A stretch of 21,220 nucleotides of DNA from Pseudomonadota bacterium (GCA_023453655.1 JAEXTE010000087.1:1-21220), one strand, 5' to 3'. Numbered from the stretch's first letter, positions 1 through 7,491 are shown. Numbers and translations are program-made. Notes: generated by a model from the sequence alone, not told the origin.

Positions 1-357
1 TTCCGGCAGGCGCACGCGGCCGAGCAGCAGCGGCCAGGACTCGACCTGCAGCACGAGCCGCCGGGCGCTGGCCATCTCCGGATCTTCCGCCCACTCGGGA
101 TTTCCCAGCCGCAGTCCGTCGGCGGTCACGGTGGTGACCCGTCCGAGGTCCACGTCCAGATCGCCCCCGATATCGAACTCGCGGCCGGTGCGCGCCTCGA
201 CCAGCCGCTCCACGGGCCCGCGGAACCAGTTCCAGTCCCACAGCAGGACCAGCAGCACGATGGCCGCGCACACCGCGCCGACGATTCCCAGCGTGCGGCG
301 GGACGGCCGGGTGTGCAGGCGTGGGAGGCGAGGGCGGAAGCGGAGGCGGGCGCGCAT
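1..357 (-). CDS. AsmA family protein, N-terminal part (runs off the window)
   Basis: The minus frame is open from the ATG at 357 to the window edge (119 codons), so the C-terminal bulk is missing. The first 22 residues are very arginine-rich. A single hydrophobic segment follows (about residues 23-41, ending LLVLLW), then DWNWFRGPVERLVEARTGRE (about 42-61) and GDLDVDLGR. This pattern, one inner-membrane anchor followed by a W-x-W-F-R-x-x-V/L stretch and a beta-rich lead-in, is typical of AsmA-type proteins. These are anchored in the inner membrane with a large periplasmic domain and are linked to outer-membrane biogenesis or lipid transport. The role here is inferred from family only. The gene reads away from the hemolysin III gene on the same strand, 74 bases downstream of that gene's stop. 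I see no strong ribosome binding site. Confidence 0.8.
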   Translation of the reverse strand, partial: MRARLRFRPRLPRLHTRPSRRTLGIVGAVCAAIVLLVLLWDWNWFRGPVERLVEARTGREFDIGGDLDVDLGRVTTVTADGLRLGNPEWAEDPEMASARRLVLQVESWPLLLGRVRLPE

Positions 358-431
358 GCCCTGCAGGCTTGCGCGGCGCGCGTCACACTGGCGCGAAGGC
401 GCGGTGCGGATTCAGTTTCGCGAAGCGCGCA

Positions 432-1121
432 TCAAGCGGCGGACGCGACCTGGGCGAACACCGCGACGTAATGGCAGACGCTGCCGGCAATGCAGAACAG
501 GTGCCAGATGGCGTGCGCGTAGGGAATCGATTCGCGGTGGTAGAAGAACGTGCCCAGCGTGTAGAACACGCCGCCGCCGATCAGCCAGCCGAAGGTCCAG
601 CCGTCGAGCGTGGCCATCACCGGCTTGATCGCGACCAGCACCAGCCAGCCCATGGCCACGTAGACCAGGGTCGACAGGCGCTTGAAGCGGCCGGTGTAGA
701 ACAGCTTGAACACCACGCCGGCCAGCGCAAGGGTCCAGATCGCGAAGAACAGGCTCCAGCCCCAGGGACCGCGCAGGCCGATCAGGGTGAAGGGCGTGTA
801 GGTGCCGGCGATCAGCAGGTAGATCGCGCAGTGGTCGAAGACCTTGAGCCGACCCTTGGCGACCGGATGCTGGATCGAGTGGTAAAGGGTCGAAGCCAGG
901 TAGAGCAGCAGCAGGGTGACGCCGAAGACGATGGCCGCGCCGAGCTGCCAGCCGTCGCCGTGGATCGCGGCCAGGGTGATCAGCACCGCGCCGCCGGCCA
1001 GCGCGGCGGCGGCGCCGAAGCCATGGGTGAGGGCGCTGGCGATCTCGTCGCGGAGATGCGACAGGCGCGCGGCCCGGCGCCGCGCGCGCGTTTCCCGGAA
1101 CTCGCTGTGGGGAGTGCTCAC
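432..1121 (-). CDS. trhA: Hemolysin III / TrhA (YqfA) family seven-TM membrane protein
   Basis: 229 residues, close to the usual size of the family (about 210-230). About seven hydrophobic segments are visible between residues 30 and 225. The family's conserved polar positions are present: Glu26, Ser77 and His81 (LASTLYHS), Asp96-His97 (VFDHCAI), and the C-terminal His203/His207 pair (HAIWHLFCIAG). These are the residues proposed to hold a metal ion in the PAQR-like fold. Members are integral inner-membrane proteins implicated in membrane-energetics homeostasis. The haemolytic label is historical and should not be read as a toxin call. The chosen start is a GTG at 1121. The frame stays open upstream, but the residues there are not family-like and no nearby ATG exists. 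The gene lies 88 bases downstream of prfC on the same strand. Confidence 0.88.
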   Translation of the reverse strand: MSTPHSEFRETRARRRAARLSHLRDEIASALTHGFGAAAALAGGAVLITLAAIHGDGWQLGAAIVFGVTLLLLYLASTLYHSIQHPVAKGRLKVFDHCAIYLLIAGTYTPFTLIGLRGPWGWSLFFAIWTLALAGVVFKLFYTGRFKRLSTLVYVAMGWLVLVAIKPVMATLDGWTFGWLIGGGVFYTLGTFFYHRESIPYAHAIWHLFCIAGSVCHYVAVFAQVASAA

Positions 1122-1184
1122 GCCCCGTACGTTACCGCATGTCGGTGGACCCGGCGTCGAGGCCGGCCGGTCCGGAGGATCCCA

Positions 1185-1199
1185 GGCCACGGCGTGGCC
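1185..1199 (-). terminator. Short GC hairpin just after the prfC stop
   Basis: GGCCAC-GGC-GTGGCC forms a perfect 6-bp stem with a 3-nt loop, starting 11 bases beyond the prfC stop codon. There is no following U-run, so intrinsic termination is doubtful. It could act as a 3' stabilising hairpin, or be chance in GC-rich DNA. Confidence 0.3.
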
Positions 1200-1209
1200 C
1201 ACCGGTACC

Positions 1210-2814
1210 TCAGTCGGTCCGCACCGCGTGCGCGTGTTCGCGGGTGGCCATGAAGCGGATCGCCGGCGAGCGCTCCTCCGCCAGCTGCAGGTTGACCCGG
1301 GTGGGCGCCAGGTAGACCAGCTCGCCCGCGGCATCGATCGCCAGGTTGAGCGCGTGCTTGTCGCGGAACTCCTCGAGCTTCTTCTCGTCCTCGCACTTCA
1401 CCCAGCGCGCGGTCGCGACCTGGACCGGCTCGAAGATCGCGTCGACGCCGTACTCGTCCTTGAGCCGGTAGGCGACCACGTCGAACTGCAGCACGCCCAC
1501 GGCACCCAGGATCAGGTCGTTGCTCATCAGCGGGCGGAAGAACTGGGTCGCGCCTTCCTCCGACAGCTGGGCCAGGCCCTTCTGCAACTGCTTGAGCTTG
1601 AGCGGATCGCGCAGGCGGGCGCGGCGGAACAGCTCGGGCGCGAAGTTGGGGATGCCGGTGAAGCCCAGCGCCTCGCCCTCGGTGAAGGTGTCGCCGATGG
1701 AGATGGTGCCGTGGTTGTGGATGCCGATGACATCGCCCGGCCAGGCTTCGGCGGCGATCTCGCGGTCGCTGGCCATGAAGGTCAGCGCGTTGGCCAGCTT
1801 CACTTCCTTGCCGCTGCGCACGTGGAAGGCCTTCATGCCGGCGCTGAAGCGGCCCGAGCACACGCGCATGAACGCCACGCGGTCGCGGTGCTGTGGATCC
1901 ATGTTGGCCTGGATCTTGAACACGAAGCCGGTCAGCTTGTCTTCCTGCGGGGCCACGTCGCGCCCGGTGGTCGCGCGCGGTCGCGGCGAAGGCGCGTGCT
2001 CGACGAAGAAGTCGAGCAGCGGCTGCACGCCGAAGTTGTTCACGCCCGAGCCGAAGAACACCGGCGTCTGCTTGCCGTCCAGGTAGGCCTGCTTGTCGAA
2101 GGGATGGCTGGCGCCCTGCACCAGTTCGAGTTCCTCGCGCAGGTTGGCCAGCATCTCGCCGCCGATCTTCTGCTCCAGCCCCGGGGCGTCGAGCGAGGGG
2201 AAGATGGTCGAGTCCTGGCGGGTGAAGTTGCGGCCCTGTTCGTACAGGTGCACTTCGCCCGTGACCAGGTGCACCACGCCCTTCAGGCGCTGGCCCATGC
2301 CGATCGGCCAGGTCACCGGGGCGCACTGGATGCCGAGCACGCTCTCGACCTCGTCCAGCAGGTCGATCGGGTCCTTGCCCTCGCGGTCGAGCTTGTTGAT
2401 GAAGGTCATGATCGGGGTGTCGCGCATGCGGCACACCTCCATCAGCTTGATGGTCCGCTCCTCCACGCCCTTGGCCACGTCGATCACCATCAGCGCGCTG
2501 TCCACCGCGGTGAGCACGCGGTAGGTGTCCTCGCCGAAGTCGGCGTGGCCGGGGGTGTCGAGCAGGTTGACGATGCGGCCCTCGTAGGGGAACTGCATCA
2601 CCGACGACGTCACCGAGATGCCGCGCTCCTTCTCCAGCGCCATCCAGTCGGAGGTGGCGTGGCGCGAGGTCTTGCGCGACTTGACCGAACCGGCCATCTG
2701 GATCGCGCCGCCGAACAGCAGCAGCTTCTCGGTCAGCGTGGTCTTGCCCGCGTCGGGGTGGGAGATGATGGCGAAGGTGCGGCGGCGCGCGGCTTCGGTG
2801 GAAACGTCGGGCAT
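1210..2814 (-). CDS. prfC: Peptide chain release factor 3 (RF3)
   Basis: 534 residues, matching the roughly 530 of bacterial RF3. It is a translational GTPase that removes RF1/RF2 from the ribosome after peptide release. The GTPase motifs are in order: G1 P-loop HPDAGKTT (19-26), G2 region around ERGISVTSS (63-71), G3 DTPGHADF (86-93) and G4 NKLD (140-143). The C-terminal half has the RF3-type domains II and III (for example [20 protein letters not shown]). The stretch [20 protein letters not shown] separates RF3 from EF-G and other GTPases. The ATG at 2814 gives a standard short N-terminus. A TATAAT element lies about 50 bases upstream. The gene appears to be transcribed on its own, or with the hemolysin III gene downstream. 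Confidence 0.97.
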   Translation of the reverse strand: MPDVSTEAARRRTFAIISHPDAGKTTLTEKLLLFGGAIQMAGSVKSRKTSRHATSDWMALEKERGISVTSSVMQFPYEGRIVNLLDTPGHADFGEDTYRVLTAVDSALMVIDVAKGVEERTIKLMEVCRMRDTPIMTFINKLDREGKDPIDLLDEVESVLGIQCAPVTWPIGMGQRLKGVVHLVTGEVHLYEQGRNFTRQDSTIFPSLDAPGLEQKIGGEMLANLREELELVQGASHPFDKQAYLDGKQTPVFFGSGVNNFGVQPLLDFFVEHAPSPRPRATTGRDVAPQEDKLTGFVFKIQANMDPQHRDRVAFMRVCSGRFSAGMKAFHVRSGKEVKLANALTFMASDREIAAEAWPGDVIGIHNHGTISIGDTFTEGEALGFTGIPNFAPELFRRARLRDPLKLKQLQKGLAQLSEEGATQFFRPLMSNDLILGAVGVLQFDVVAYRLKDEYGVDAIFEPVQVATARWVKCEDEKKLEEFRDKHALNLAIDAAGELVYLAPTRVNLQLAEERSPAIRFMATREHAHAVRTD

Positions 2815-2861
2815 GGCGTGCCCCGCCGCGGTGGCGCCGGGGTAGGTGCGGAAAGCCGCGA

Positions 2862-2867
2862 ATTATA
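2862..2867 (-). promoter_or_regulatory. Candidate -10 box for prfC (TATAAT)
   Basis: Read on the minus strand this is a perfect TATAAT, in an otherwise very GC-rich gap 48 bases before the prfC ATG. It sits inside an imperfect palindrome (CCGCG-TATAATT-CGCGG). No convincing -35 hexamer is present 16-18 bases upstream, so this is a partial promoter call. Confidence 0.4.
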
Positions 2868-2912
2868 CGCGGGGCGGTTCCAGGCCGCGGCCCGGCGCGA
2901 CCGGTCTCGGCC

Positions 2913-3809
2913 TCACCCCTCCGGGGGTTCGCCGAAGCGCAGGATCCCGTGCGGGCCGAACATGCGGAACGGCACCGATTCCAGGCGCATGCCGCGATTG
3001 GCGTGGACCACGAAATGCAGGTGCGGCGCGCTGCTCAGGCCGGTATTGCCCGAGCGGCCGATGGCCTGGCCGCGACGCACGCGCTGGCCCACGCGGACCA
3101 GCACCCCGCCGGCCTGCAGGTGGGCGTACAGCGCCATGGTGCCGTCGTCGTGGAGCACCCGGATGAAGTTGGCCCGCGCCAGCAGCGTTGCCTCGTCCGC
3201 GCCGGCGGCGGCTTCGTCGAAACCGGATTCGGCCTGCATCACCACGCCATCGCGCGCGGCCACCACGGGGGTGCCGACCGGCGCGGCGAAATCCACGGCA
3301 TGGCGGTTTTCCGCGTCGCCGTGGCTGTAGGCCCCGCCCCAGGCCTGCTGCACGCGCAGCGGTGAAGAAGGCAGGGGCCAGGCGTATTCCACGTCGCGCG
3401 GCCGCGCGTTCGGCGAACCGGGGACCGCGATCACCGACAGGCGCGGATTGCCGCCGCGGATGCGCGCAAGCAGGGCGCCCGAATGCGGCGGCACGCTGGC
3501 GCGCGCAGGCAGGGCCGGTTCGCTGAGGACGGCGCCGCGTCCCTCGGCCAGCAGCATCACCTCGATCGGACCGGCCAGCAGGTTGTCGACCCAGGCCGCG
3601 GCGCCATCGGCGTCGGGCTCGACGCGCAGGCGGGCCACCGCCGCGGCTTCGACCGGCGCCGCGACGCGCTCGGCGCCGGAGATGCCGGGATCGACGCGGT
3701 CGGCGTAGTGGACGCGGCCCTGGGCGTCGGTCCAGCGATAGACGTCGGCCGCCTGGGTCGCGCCGGCCAGCACCAGCGCCACGGCCACCGCCGGCAGGCG
3801 CCGGCTCAT
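2913..3809 (-). CDS. Periplasmic M23 (LytM-type) metallopeptidase with N-terminal DUF4124
   Basis: 298 residues. Residues 1-20 form a Sec signal peptide (hydrophobic core ending GATQA). Residues 21-60 match DUF4124 (ADVYRWTDAQGRVHYADR). A beta-rich linker (60-140) precedes a C-terminal M23 domain (about 150-280). All zinc and catalytic positions expected in LytM-type enzymes are visible: His170 and Asp173 (RHAVDF), His230 (YAHL) and the His263/His265 pair (APHLHF). It is therefore likely an active periplasmic enzyme that cleaves peptidoglycan cross-bridges, rather than an EnvC/NlpD-like degenerate activator. The substrate is not determinable from sequence. Its ATG overlaps the stop of the upstream lipoprotein gene (ATGA, 3806-3809), so the two are probably translationally coupled. 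Confidence 0.9.
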   Translation of the reverse strand: MSRRLPAVAVALVLAGATQAADVYRWTDAQGRVHYADRVDPGISGAERVAAPVEAAAVARLRVEPDADGAAAWVDNLLAGPIEVMLLAEGRGAVLSEPALPARASVPPHSGALLARIRGGNPRLSVIAVPGSPNARPRDVEYAWPLPSSPLRVQQAWGGAYSHGDAENRHAVDFAAPVGTPVVAARDGVVMQAESGFDEAAAGADEATLLARANFIRVLHDDGTMALYAHLQAGGVLVRVGQRVRRGQAIGRSGNTGLSSAPHLHFVVHANRGMRLESVPFRMFGPHGILRFGEPPEG

Positions 3810-4903
3810 TGCAGGCAGGCCGGATCCAGGTCGAGCGCCCGGGCCACGTCGCCCAGGTCGAACGCGGCGACGGCGCGGTCGCTGTGCACGGCGAACAGCG
3901 CCCCTTGCGGAAAACGCGCGGTCGGCGCGGCGTGCAGGGCCACGCCGTCGGTCCAAGCGGTCACCTGGCCGCTGAAGGCGCCCCGCGGCGCCAGGCTCTC
4001 GCGGTCGAACACGCGGAACACGGTGAACGGCCGCAGCTGGTCGGCCACGATCCAGTAGCCGGTGTCGGCCGTGCAGGCCCACAGCGCGATGCCCTCGGGC
4101 TCGGCGAGGAACGATCCGGGCGGAACACCGCCGCCGGTGAAGCGGCCGCCCAGCGTGTATTCGCGCAGCGCGGTGCCGTGGCGCATGTCCTCGTCGGCCA
4201 CCAGCAGGCGGTCGTGGGCCGGGTCGCCCATCAGCGATTCGACGATGCGCAGCGCGGTGTCGGGCGCGGTGTCGCCGAACGCGCCGATCGCGTCCGGGCG
4301 CGGCTGGCCGTCCGGCGCGATGTCGATGCGGAATCGGCGCACGCGCTGGCCCAGCTGCTCCAGCGGCGGCACCGTCCGGAAGTCCGCGCCGTGCATGAAA
4401 CTGTCGGTCACGTAGACCTGCAGTTCCCCGGGCCGGGCCTCGTACGCCCACAGGCCATAGGGGCTGCGCAGGTCCTGGCCGAAGCTGCCCAGCGAGCGGA
4501 AGCCGGGCAGGGACAGCATCTGCACGCGACGGTTGTCGCGCTCGGACACCAGCAGCAGGTCGCCGTACACGAACACGCCGTTGGGACGCAGGAATTGCCC
4601 GTCGGCCGTTCCGCGCTGGCCGACGCTGCGCAGCTGCTCGCCGCTGTCGGCGTCGAACACCACCAGTTCGTGGGTGTTCTTGGCCGTGGCGATCAGCCAG
4701 ACGGCGCCGTCCTCGGTGGGCCAGGTGGCGAGCGAATCGAGTTCGTCGTCCGGGTTTTCCTGGCTTACGTAGCGCTCGGGGACGGTGACGGCCTCGGCCG
4801 GGCGCGCGAGGGCGGCCCCGGAGGCGGCGGGGGTGGCAGGCGGACGCGGCGTCGCGCAGGCGGCCAGCACCAGGGCCGCCAGGAGGGGAAGGGCAATGCG
4901 CAT
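3806..4903 (-). CDS. Phytase-like beta-propeller lipoprotein
   Basis: 365 residues. The N-terminus is a type II signal peptide with lipobox LAAC, so Cys16 would be acylated. No Asp follows the Cys, which suggests outer-membrane retention. The mature part begins with a Pro/Ala-rich spacer and then reads like beta-propeller phytases: VPERYVSQ, DDELDSLATW, TAKNTHELVVFDADSG (about 73-88), blades such as RPNGVFVYGDLLLVSE and SPYGLWAYE, and EPEGIALWACTADTGYWIVA late in the chain. The family resemblance is by eye. Calcium-binding and phosphate-binding residues were not verified, so phytase activity is a hypothesis. A GATAAT box on the minus strand (4910-4915) is only 6 bases before the ATG and no Shine-Dalgarno is seen, so the mRNA may be leaderless. 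The gene is divergent from metX and coupled to the downstream M23 peptidase. Confidence 0.7.
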   Translation of the reverse strand: MRIALPLLAALVLAACATPRPPATPAASGAALARPAEAVTVPERYVSQENPDDELDSLATWPTEDGAVWLIATAKNTHELVVFDADSGEQLRSVGQRGTADGQFLRPNGVFVYGDLLLVSERDNRRVQMLSLPGFRSLGSFGQDLRSPYGLWAYEARPGELQVYVTDSFMHGADFRTVPPLEQLGQRVRRFRIDIAPDGQPRPDAIGAFGDTAPDTALRIVESLMGDPAHDRLLVADEDMRHGTALREYTLGGRFTGGGVPPGSFLAEPEGIALWACTADTGYWIVADQLRPFTVFRVFDRESLAPRGAFSGQVTAWTDGVALHAAPTARFPQGALFAVHSDRAVAAFDLGDVARALDLDPACLQ

Positions 4904-4909
4904 GGGCGG

Positions 4910-4915
4910 ATTATC
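4910..4915 (-). promoter_or_regulatory. Candidate -10 box of the lipoprotein gene
   Basis: GATAAT on the minus strand, 6 bases before the ATG at 4903. If used, transcription would start at or next to the start codon. The matching -35 is weak. Confidence 0.3.
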
Positions 4916-4940
4916 GCCGCAAGCCTTGCCGAATCGGAAT

Positions 4941-4964
4941 ATCGCTTCATCGGCATGAAGCGAT
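4941..4964. promoter_or_regulatory. Perfect inverted repeat, candidate operator of the met operon
   Basis: The arms ATCGCTTCAT and ATGAAGCGAT are perfect 10-bp complements around a 4-nt centre (CGGC). The right arm shares its last base with the TTGACA hexamer at 4964-4969. The repeat lies between the divergent lipoprotein and met transcription units. Its position and symmetry suggest a dimeric repressor or activator site. The regulator is not identified from sequence. It does not resemble the MetJ box (AGACGTCT), and SahR-like or MetR-like regulators of methionine genes are only candidates. Confidence 0.6.
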
Positions 4965-4992
4965 TGACAACCGCCCCGGGGGCTGGCAACCT
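4964..4992 (+). promoter_or_regulatory. Candidate sigma-70 promoter of the metX-metB-hom operon
   Basis: A consensus -35 TTGACA (4964-4969) is followed after 17 bases by a poor -10 (CAACCT, 4987-4992). Transcription from here would start just before the riboswitch aptamer, as expected for a leader-controlled operon. The weak -10 lowers confidence. Confidence 0.5.
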
Positions 4993-5000
4993 GCGTCCAT

Positions 5001-5122
5001 CCATCGAGACCGGCTGAGGGACAGGCCCGAAGACGCCGGGGCAACCTGATGGGAGCGGCCGCAAGGCCGGCTCCATCGCGGTGCCAAGTCCTGCGGGGAC
5101 CTGAGCGTCCACCGGAAGATGG
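5001..5122 (+). ncRNA. SAM-I riboswitch (S-box leader) aptamer
   Basis: All core elements of the SAM-I class appear in order. P1 is CCATC (5001-5005) paired with GATGG (5118-5122). The 5' core GAGACCGGCTGAGGGA is followed by GGCCCGAAGACGCCGGGGCAACC, containing the kink-turn/pseudoknot region. P3 is GGAGCGGCC-GCAA-GGCCGGCTCC (about 5052-5074), with a GNRA-type loop. The conserved joining segment GGTGCCAAGTCCTGC follows (5080-5094). P4 is GGAC/GTCC (about 5097-5110). The 3' core is CCGGAAGATGG. It should bind S-adenosylmethionine and repress the operon when SAM is plentiful. No U-tract terminator follows, so control is more likely at translation of metX. Confidence 0.93.
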
Positions 5123-5224
5123 TTGTGCACCGCCCGCCCAGGGTGGATGCGCATCTGGCCGGCCCAGCCGGCGCCTTCCGATCCCCGCAAGCCTCGTTGG
5201 CCGTCCTTTCCACCGGATAGCGCC
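5123..5224 (+). promoter_or_regulatory. Riboswitch expression platform and metX ribosome binding site
   Basis: This 102-base stretch holds GGTGGA (5142-5147), a perfect 10-bp palindrome GATGCGCATC (5146-5155), a CCGGC-CCA-GCCGG hairpin (about 5158-5170) and the weak metX ribosome binding site (GGA at 5215-5217, 7 bases before the ATG). TCCACC at 5209-5214, beside that site, could pair with GGTGGA. The same TCCACC also occurs in the aptamer 3' end at 5108-5113. A switch between these two pairings is inferred, not shown. Confidence 0.4.
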
Positions 5225-6268
5225 ATGGGTCTTGTCCACGCCACCGCCAGCCACTGCCCGTCGCCCCTGGCGGCCGCGGCGGACCTGCGCCTGCCCGACG
5301 CTCCGGCCTCCGGGCCGCGCCGCGGCGTGCTCGAACTGAGCCTGTCGCTGCGCCATGCGGGGCCGCGTCCGGTGCGGATCGCCTGGGAACTCGACGGCCC
5401 GGCCGACGCCCCGGTGGTGTTCGTGGCCGGCGGCATCTCCGCCCACCGCCACGCCGCGGCCAACGCCCTGTTCCCGGAAGCGGGCTGGGCCAACGACCTG
5501 GTCGGCGCGGGCCGCACCCTGGATCCGGCGCGCTGGCGCATCCTCGGCGTCGACTACCTGGGCGCGGACGGCCGCATCGACGCGCCGATCGACACCGCCG
5601 ACCAGGCCGATGCCGTGGCTGCGGTGCTCGACGCGCTCGGCATCGATGCCCTGCGTGCCTTCGTCGGCTATTCCTACGGTGCGCTGGTCGGGCTCCAGTT
5701 CGCCATCCGCCACCCGCGCCGGCTGGATCGTCTGGTCGCGGTCAGCGGCGCGCATCGCGCGCATCCCTACGCGGCGGCCTGGCGCGCGCTGCAGCGCAAG
5801 GCGGTGGCGCTGGGCCAGCTGCAGTGCGCCGACGTGCAGGGCCTGTCGCTGGCGCGCCAGTTCGCGATGCTCAGCTACCGCACGCCCGAGGAATTCGAGG
5901 AGCGCTTCGACGCCCCGCCCGAGGTGGTCAACGGCCGCGTGCGCGTCGCCGCCGAGGACTACCTCGATGCCGCCGGCGCGCGCTTCGTCGCCCGCACCCC
6001 GGTCAACGCCTGGCTGCGCCTGTCCGAATCGATCGACCTGCACCGCATCGATCCCGCGCAGGTGACGGTGCCCACCCTGGTGGTGGCGGTGGAAGGCGAC
6101 CGCCTGGTGCCGCTGTCCGATTCGGTGGCGCTGGTCGAAGCCCTCGGCACGCCCGGGCAGCTGCGTGTGTTGCGCTCGGCCTATGGCCACGACGCCTTCC
6201 TGAAGGAAACCGACCGCATCGACGGCATCCTCGCCGCCGCGCTGCGCAACCCTGGAGACTCCGCATGA
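5225..6268 (+). CDS. metX: MetX-family homoserine O-acyltransferase (probably O-succinyltransferase)
   Basis: 347 residues, alpha/beta-hydrolase fold. It transfers an acyl group to the homoserine hydroxyl, activating it for the next step. The catalytic triad is visible: nucleophile Ser150 in GYSYGA (148-153), Asp292 in GDRLVP, and His322 in GHDAFL. The oxyanion-side motif VFVAGGISAHRHAAAN (65-80) is present. The chain is shorter than canonical MetX (about 370-380). Acetyl- versus succinyl-CoA use cannot be read off safely. The next gene is cystathionine gamma-synthase, which would fit a succinylated substrate, and MetX-fold succinyltransferases are known. The ATG at 5225 is preferred because the frame further upstream runs into the riboswitch. 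It is the first gene of the SAM-controlled operon and overlaps metB by ATGA (6265-6268). Confidence 0.88.
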   Translation: MGLVHATASHCPSPLAAAADLRLPDAPASGPRRGVLELSLSLRHAGPRPVRIAWELDGPADAPVVFVAGGISAHRHAAANALFPEAGWANDLVGAGRTLDPARWRILGVDYLGADGRIDAPIDTADQADAVAAVLDALGIDALRAFVGYSYGALVGLQFAIRHPRRLDRLVAVSGAHRAHPYAAAWRALQRKAVALGQLQCADVQGLSLARQFAMLSYRTPEEFEERFDAPPEVVNGRVRVAAEDYLDAAGARFVARTPVNAWLRLSESIDLHRIDPAQVTVPTLVVAVEGDRLVPLSDSVALVEALGTPGQLRVLRSAYGHDAFLKETDRIDGILAAALRNPGDSA

Positions 6269-7491
6269 CCGCCATCCCCACGTCCGTTGCCGGCCCCGCG
6301 GCCTGTCGACCGGCCACCAGCGCGGTGCGCGCCGGCATCGATCGCGACAGCGCCTTCGGCGCGGTCACGCCGCCGATCGTGCTGTCGAGCAATTTCAGCT
6401 TCGAAGGCTTCGGCCACAAACGCGAGTACGACTACACCCGCAGCGGCAATCCCACCCGCGACCTGCTGGGCGAGGCGCTGGCCGAACTCGAAGGCGGCGC
6501 CGGCGGCGTGGTCACCGCGACCGGCATGGGTGCCATCACGCTCGTGCTCAATGCGCTGTTGTCGCCGGGCGAGAAGCTGGTGGTGCCGCACGACGCCTAC
6601 GGCGGCAGCTGGCGCCTGTTCATCGCGCTGGGGGGCAAGGGGCATTTCGAACTGATCACGGCCGATCTCACCGATCCGCGCTCGCTGGCCGCCGCGCTCG
6701 CGCAGTCGCCGAAGCTGGTGCTGATCGAGACCCCGTCCAACCCGCTGCTGCGCGTGACCGACCTGCGTTTCGTGATCGAGGCCGCGCATCGCGCCGGCGC
6801 GCTGGCGGTGGTGGACAACACCTTCCTCTCGCCCGCGCTGCAGACGCCGATCGCCTTCGGCGCCGACGTGGTGCTGCATTCGACCACCAAGTACGTCAAC
6901 GGCCATAGCGACGTGGTCGGCGGTGCGGTGGTGGCGGCGACGGCCGAACTGCACGAGCGGTTCACCTGGTGGGCCAACGCGCTGGGCATCACCGGTTCGC
7001 CGTTCGACAGTTTCCTCACCCTGCGCGGCCTGCGTACGCTGGACGCGCGCCTGCGCGTGCACCAGGAGAACGCGCAGGCCATCGCCGCGCAGCTGGAGGC
7101 GCACCCGGCCGTGGCCAGGGTGCATTACCCGGGCCTGGCCTCGCATCCGGGCCACGCGCTGGCCGCGCGCCAGCAGAAGGGCTTCGGCGCGATGCTGTCG
7201 CTGGAGCTCGACGGCGGCGTCGACGCGGTCCGCGCCTTCGTCGATGGCCTGCGCCACTTCACCCTGGCCGAGTCGCTGGGCGGCGTGGAAAGCCTGGTCG
7301 CGCATCCGGCCTCCATGACCCATGCGGCGATGACGCCCGAGGCGCGCGCCGCGGCGGGCATCCCGGACGGGCTGGTGCGGCTGTCGGTGGGCATCGAGGA
7401 CGGCGCGGACCTGCAGGCCGACCTGGCCGCTGCGCTGGACCGTGCGCTCGCCTTCGCCACCAGCGCCGCCAGCCTTCGGGTGGACGCATGA
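6265..7491 (+). CDS. metB: Cystathionine gamma-synthase (Cys/Met metabolism PLP enzyme)
   Basis: 408 residues, the usual length of the family. It is a PLP enzyme of the transsulfuration group. Visible signatures are YDYTRSGNPTR (55-65), which contributes Tyr/Arg phosphate contacts, TGMGAI (86-91), the ETPSNPLL motif (155-162), VVDNTF (182-187) with the PLP-ring Asp184, and the Schiff-base lysine Lys209 in HSTTKYVNGHSD. The C-terminal SLGGVESL and RLSVGIED are also standard. In this operon it would condense O-acylhomoserine with cysteine to cystathionine. From motifs alone, cystathionine gamma-lyase or O-acylhomoserine sulfhydrylase cannot be excluded. Its ATG overlaps the metX stop and its stop overlaps the next ATG (7488-7491), giving tight translational coupling. 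Confidence 0.9.
   Translation: MTAIPTSVAGPAACRPATSAVRAGIDRDSAFGAVTPPIVLSSNFSFEGFGHKREYDYTRSGNPTRDLLGEALAELEGGAGGVVTATGMGAITLVLNALLSPGEKLVVPHDAYGGSWRLFIALGGKGHFELITADLTDPRSLAAALAQSPKLVLIETPSNPLLRVTDLRFVIEAAHRAGALAVVDNTFLSPALQTPIAFGADVVLHSTTKYVNGHSDVVGGAVVAATAELHERFTWWANALGITGSPFDSFLTLRGLRTLDARLRVHQENAQAIAAQLEAHPAVARVHYPGLASHPGHALAARQQKGFGAMLSLELDGGVDAVRAFVDGLRHFTLAESLGGVESLVAHPASMTHAAMTPEARAAAGIPDGLVRLSVGIEDGADLQADLAAALDRALAFATSAASLRVDA

Noticed and set aside
916..3330. Long plus-strand open frame (about 804 codons) across the hemolysin III, prfC and M23 region
   Set aside because: It is low-complexity, rich in His/Gln/Glu/Ala and without motifs. The minus strand encodes intact RF3, hemolysin III and M23 proteins here.
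5123..5224. An N-terminal extension of MetX starting at 5123
   Set aside because: It would translate the expression platform of the riboswitch directly after P1. The residues are not MetX-like.
3806..6190. Upstream extension of the lipoprotein frame through the riboswitch and metX on the minus strand
   Set aside because: The lipobox signal peptide starts at 4903. Everything upstream is antisense to the met leader and metX and looks non-coding.
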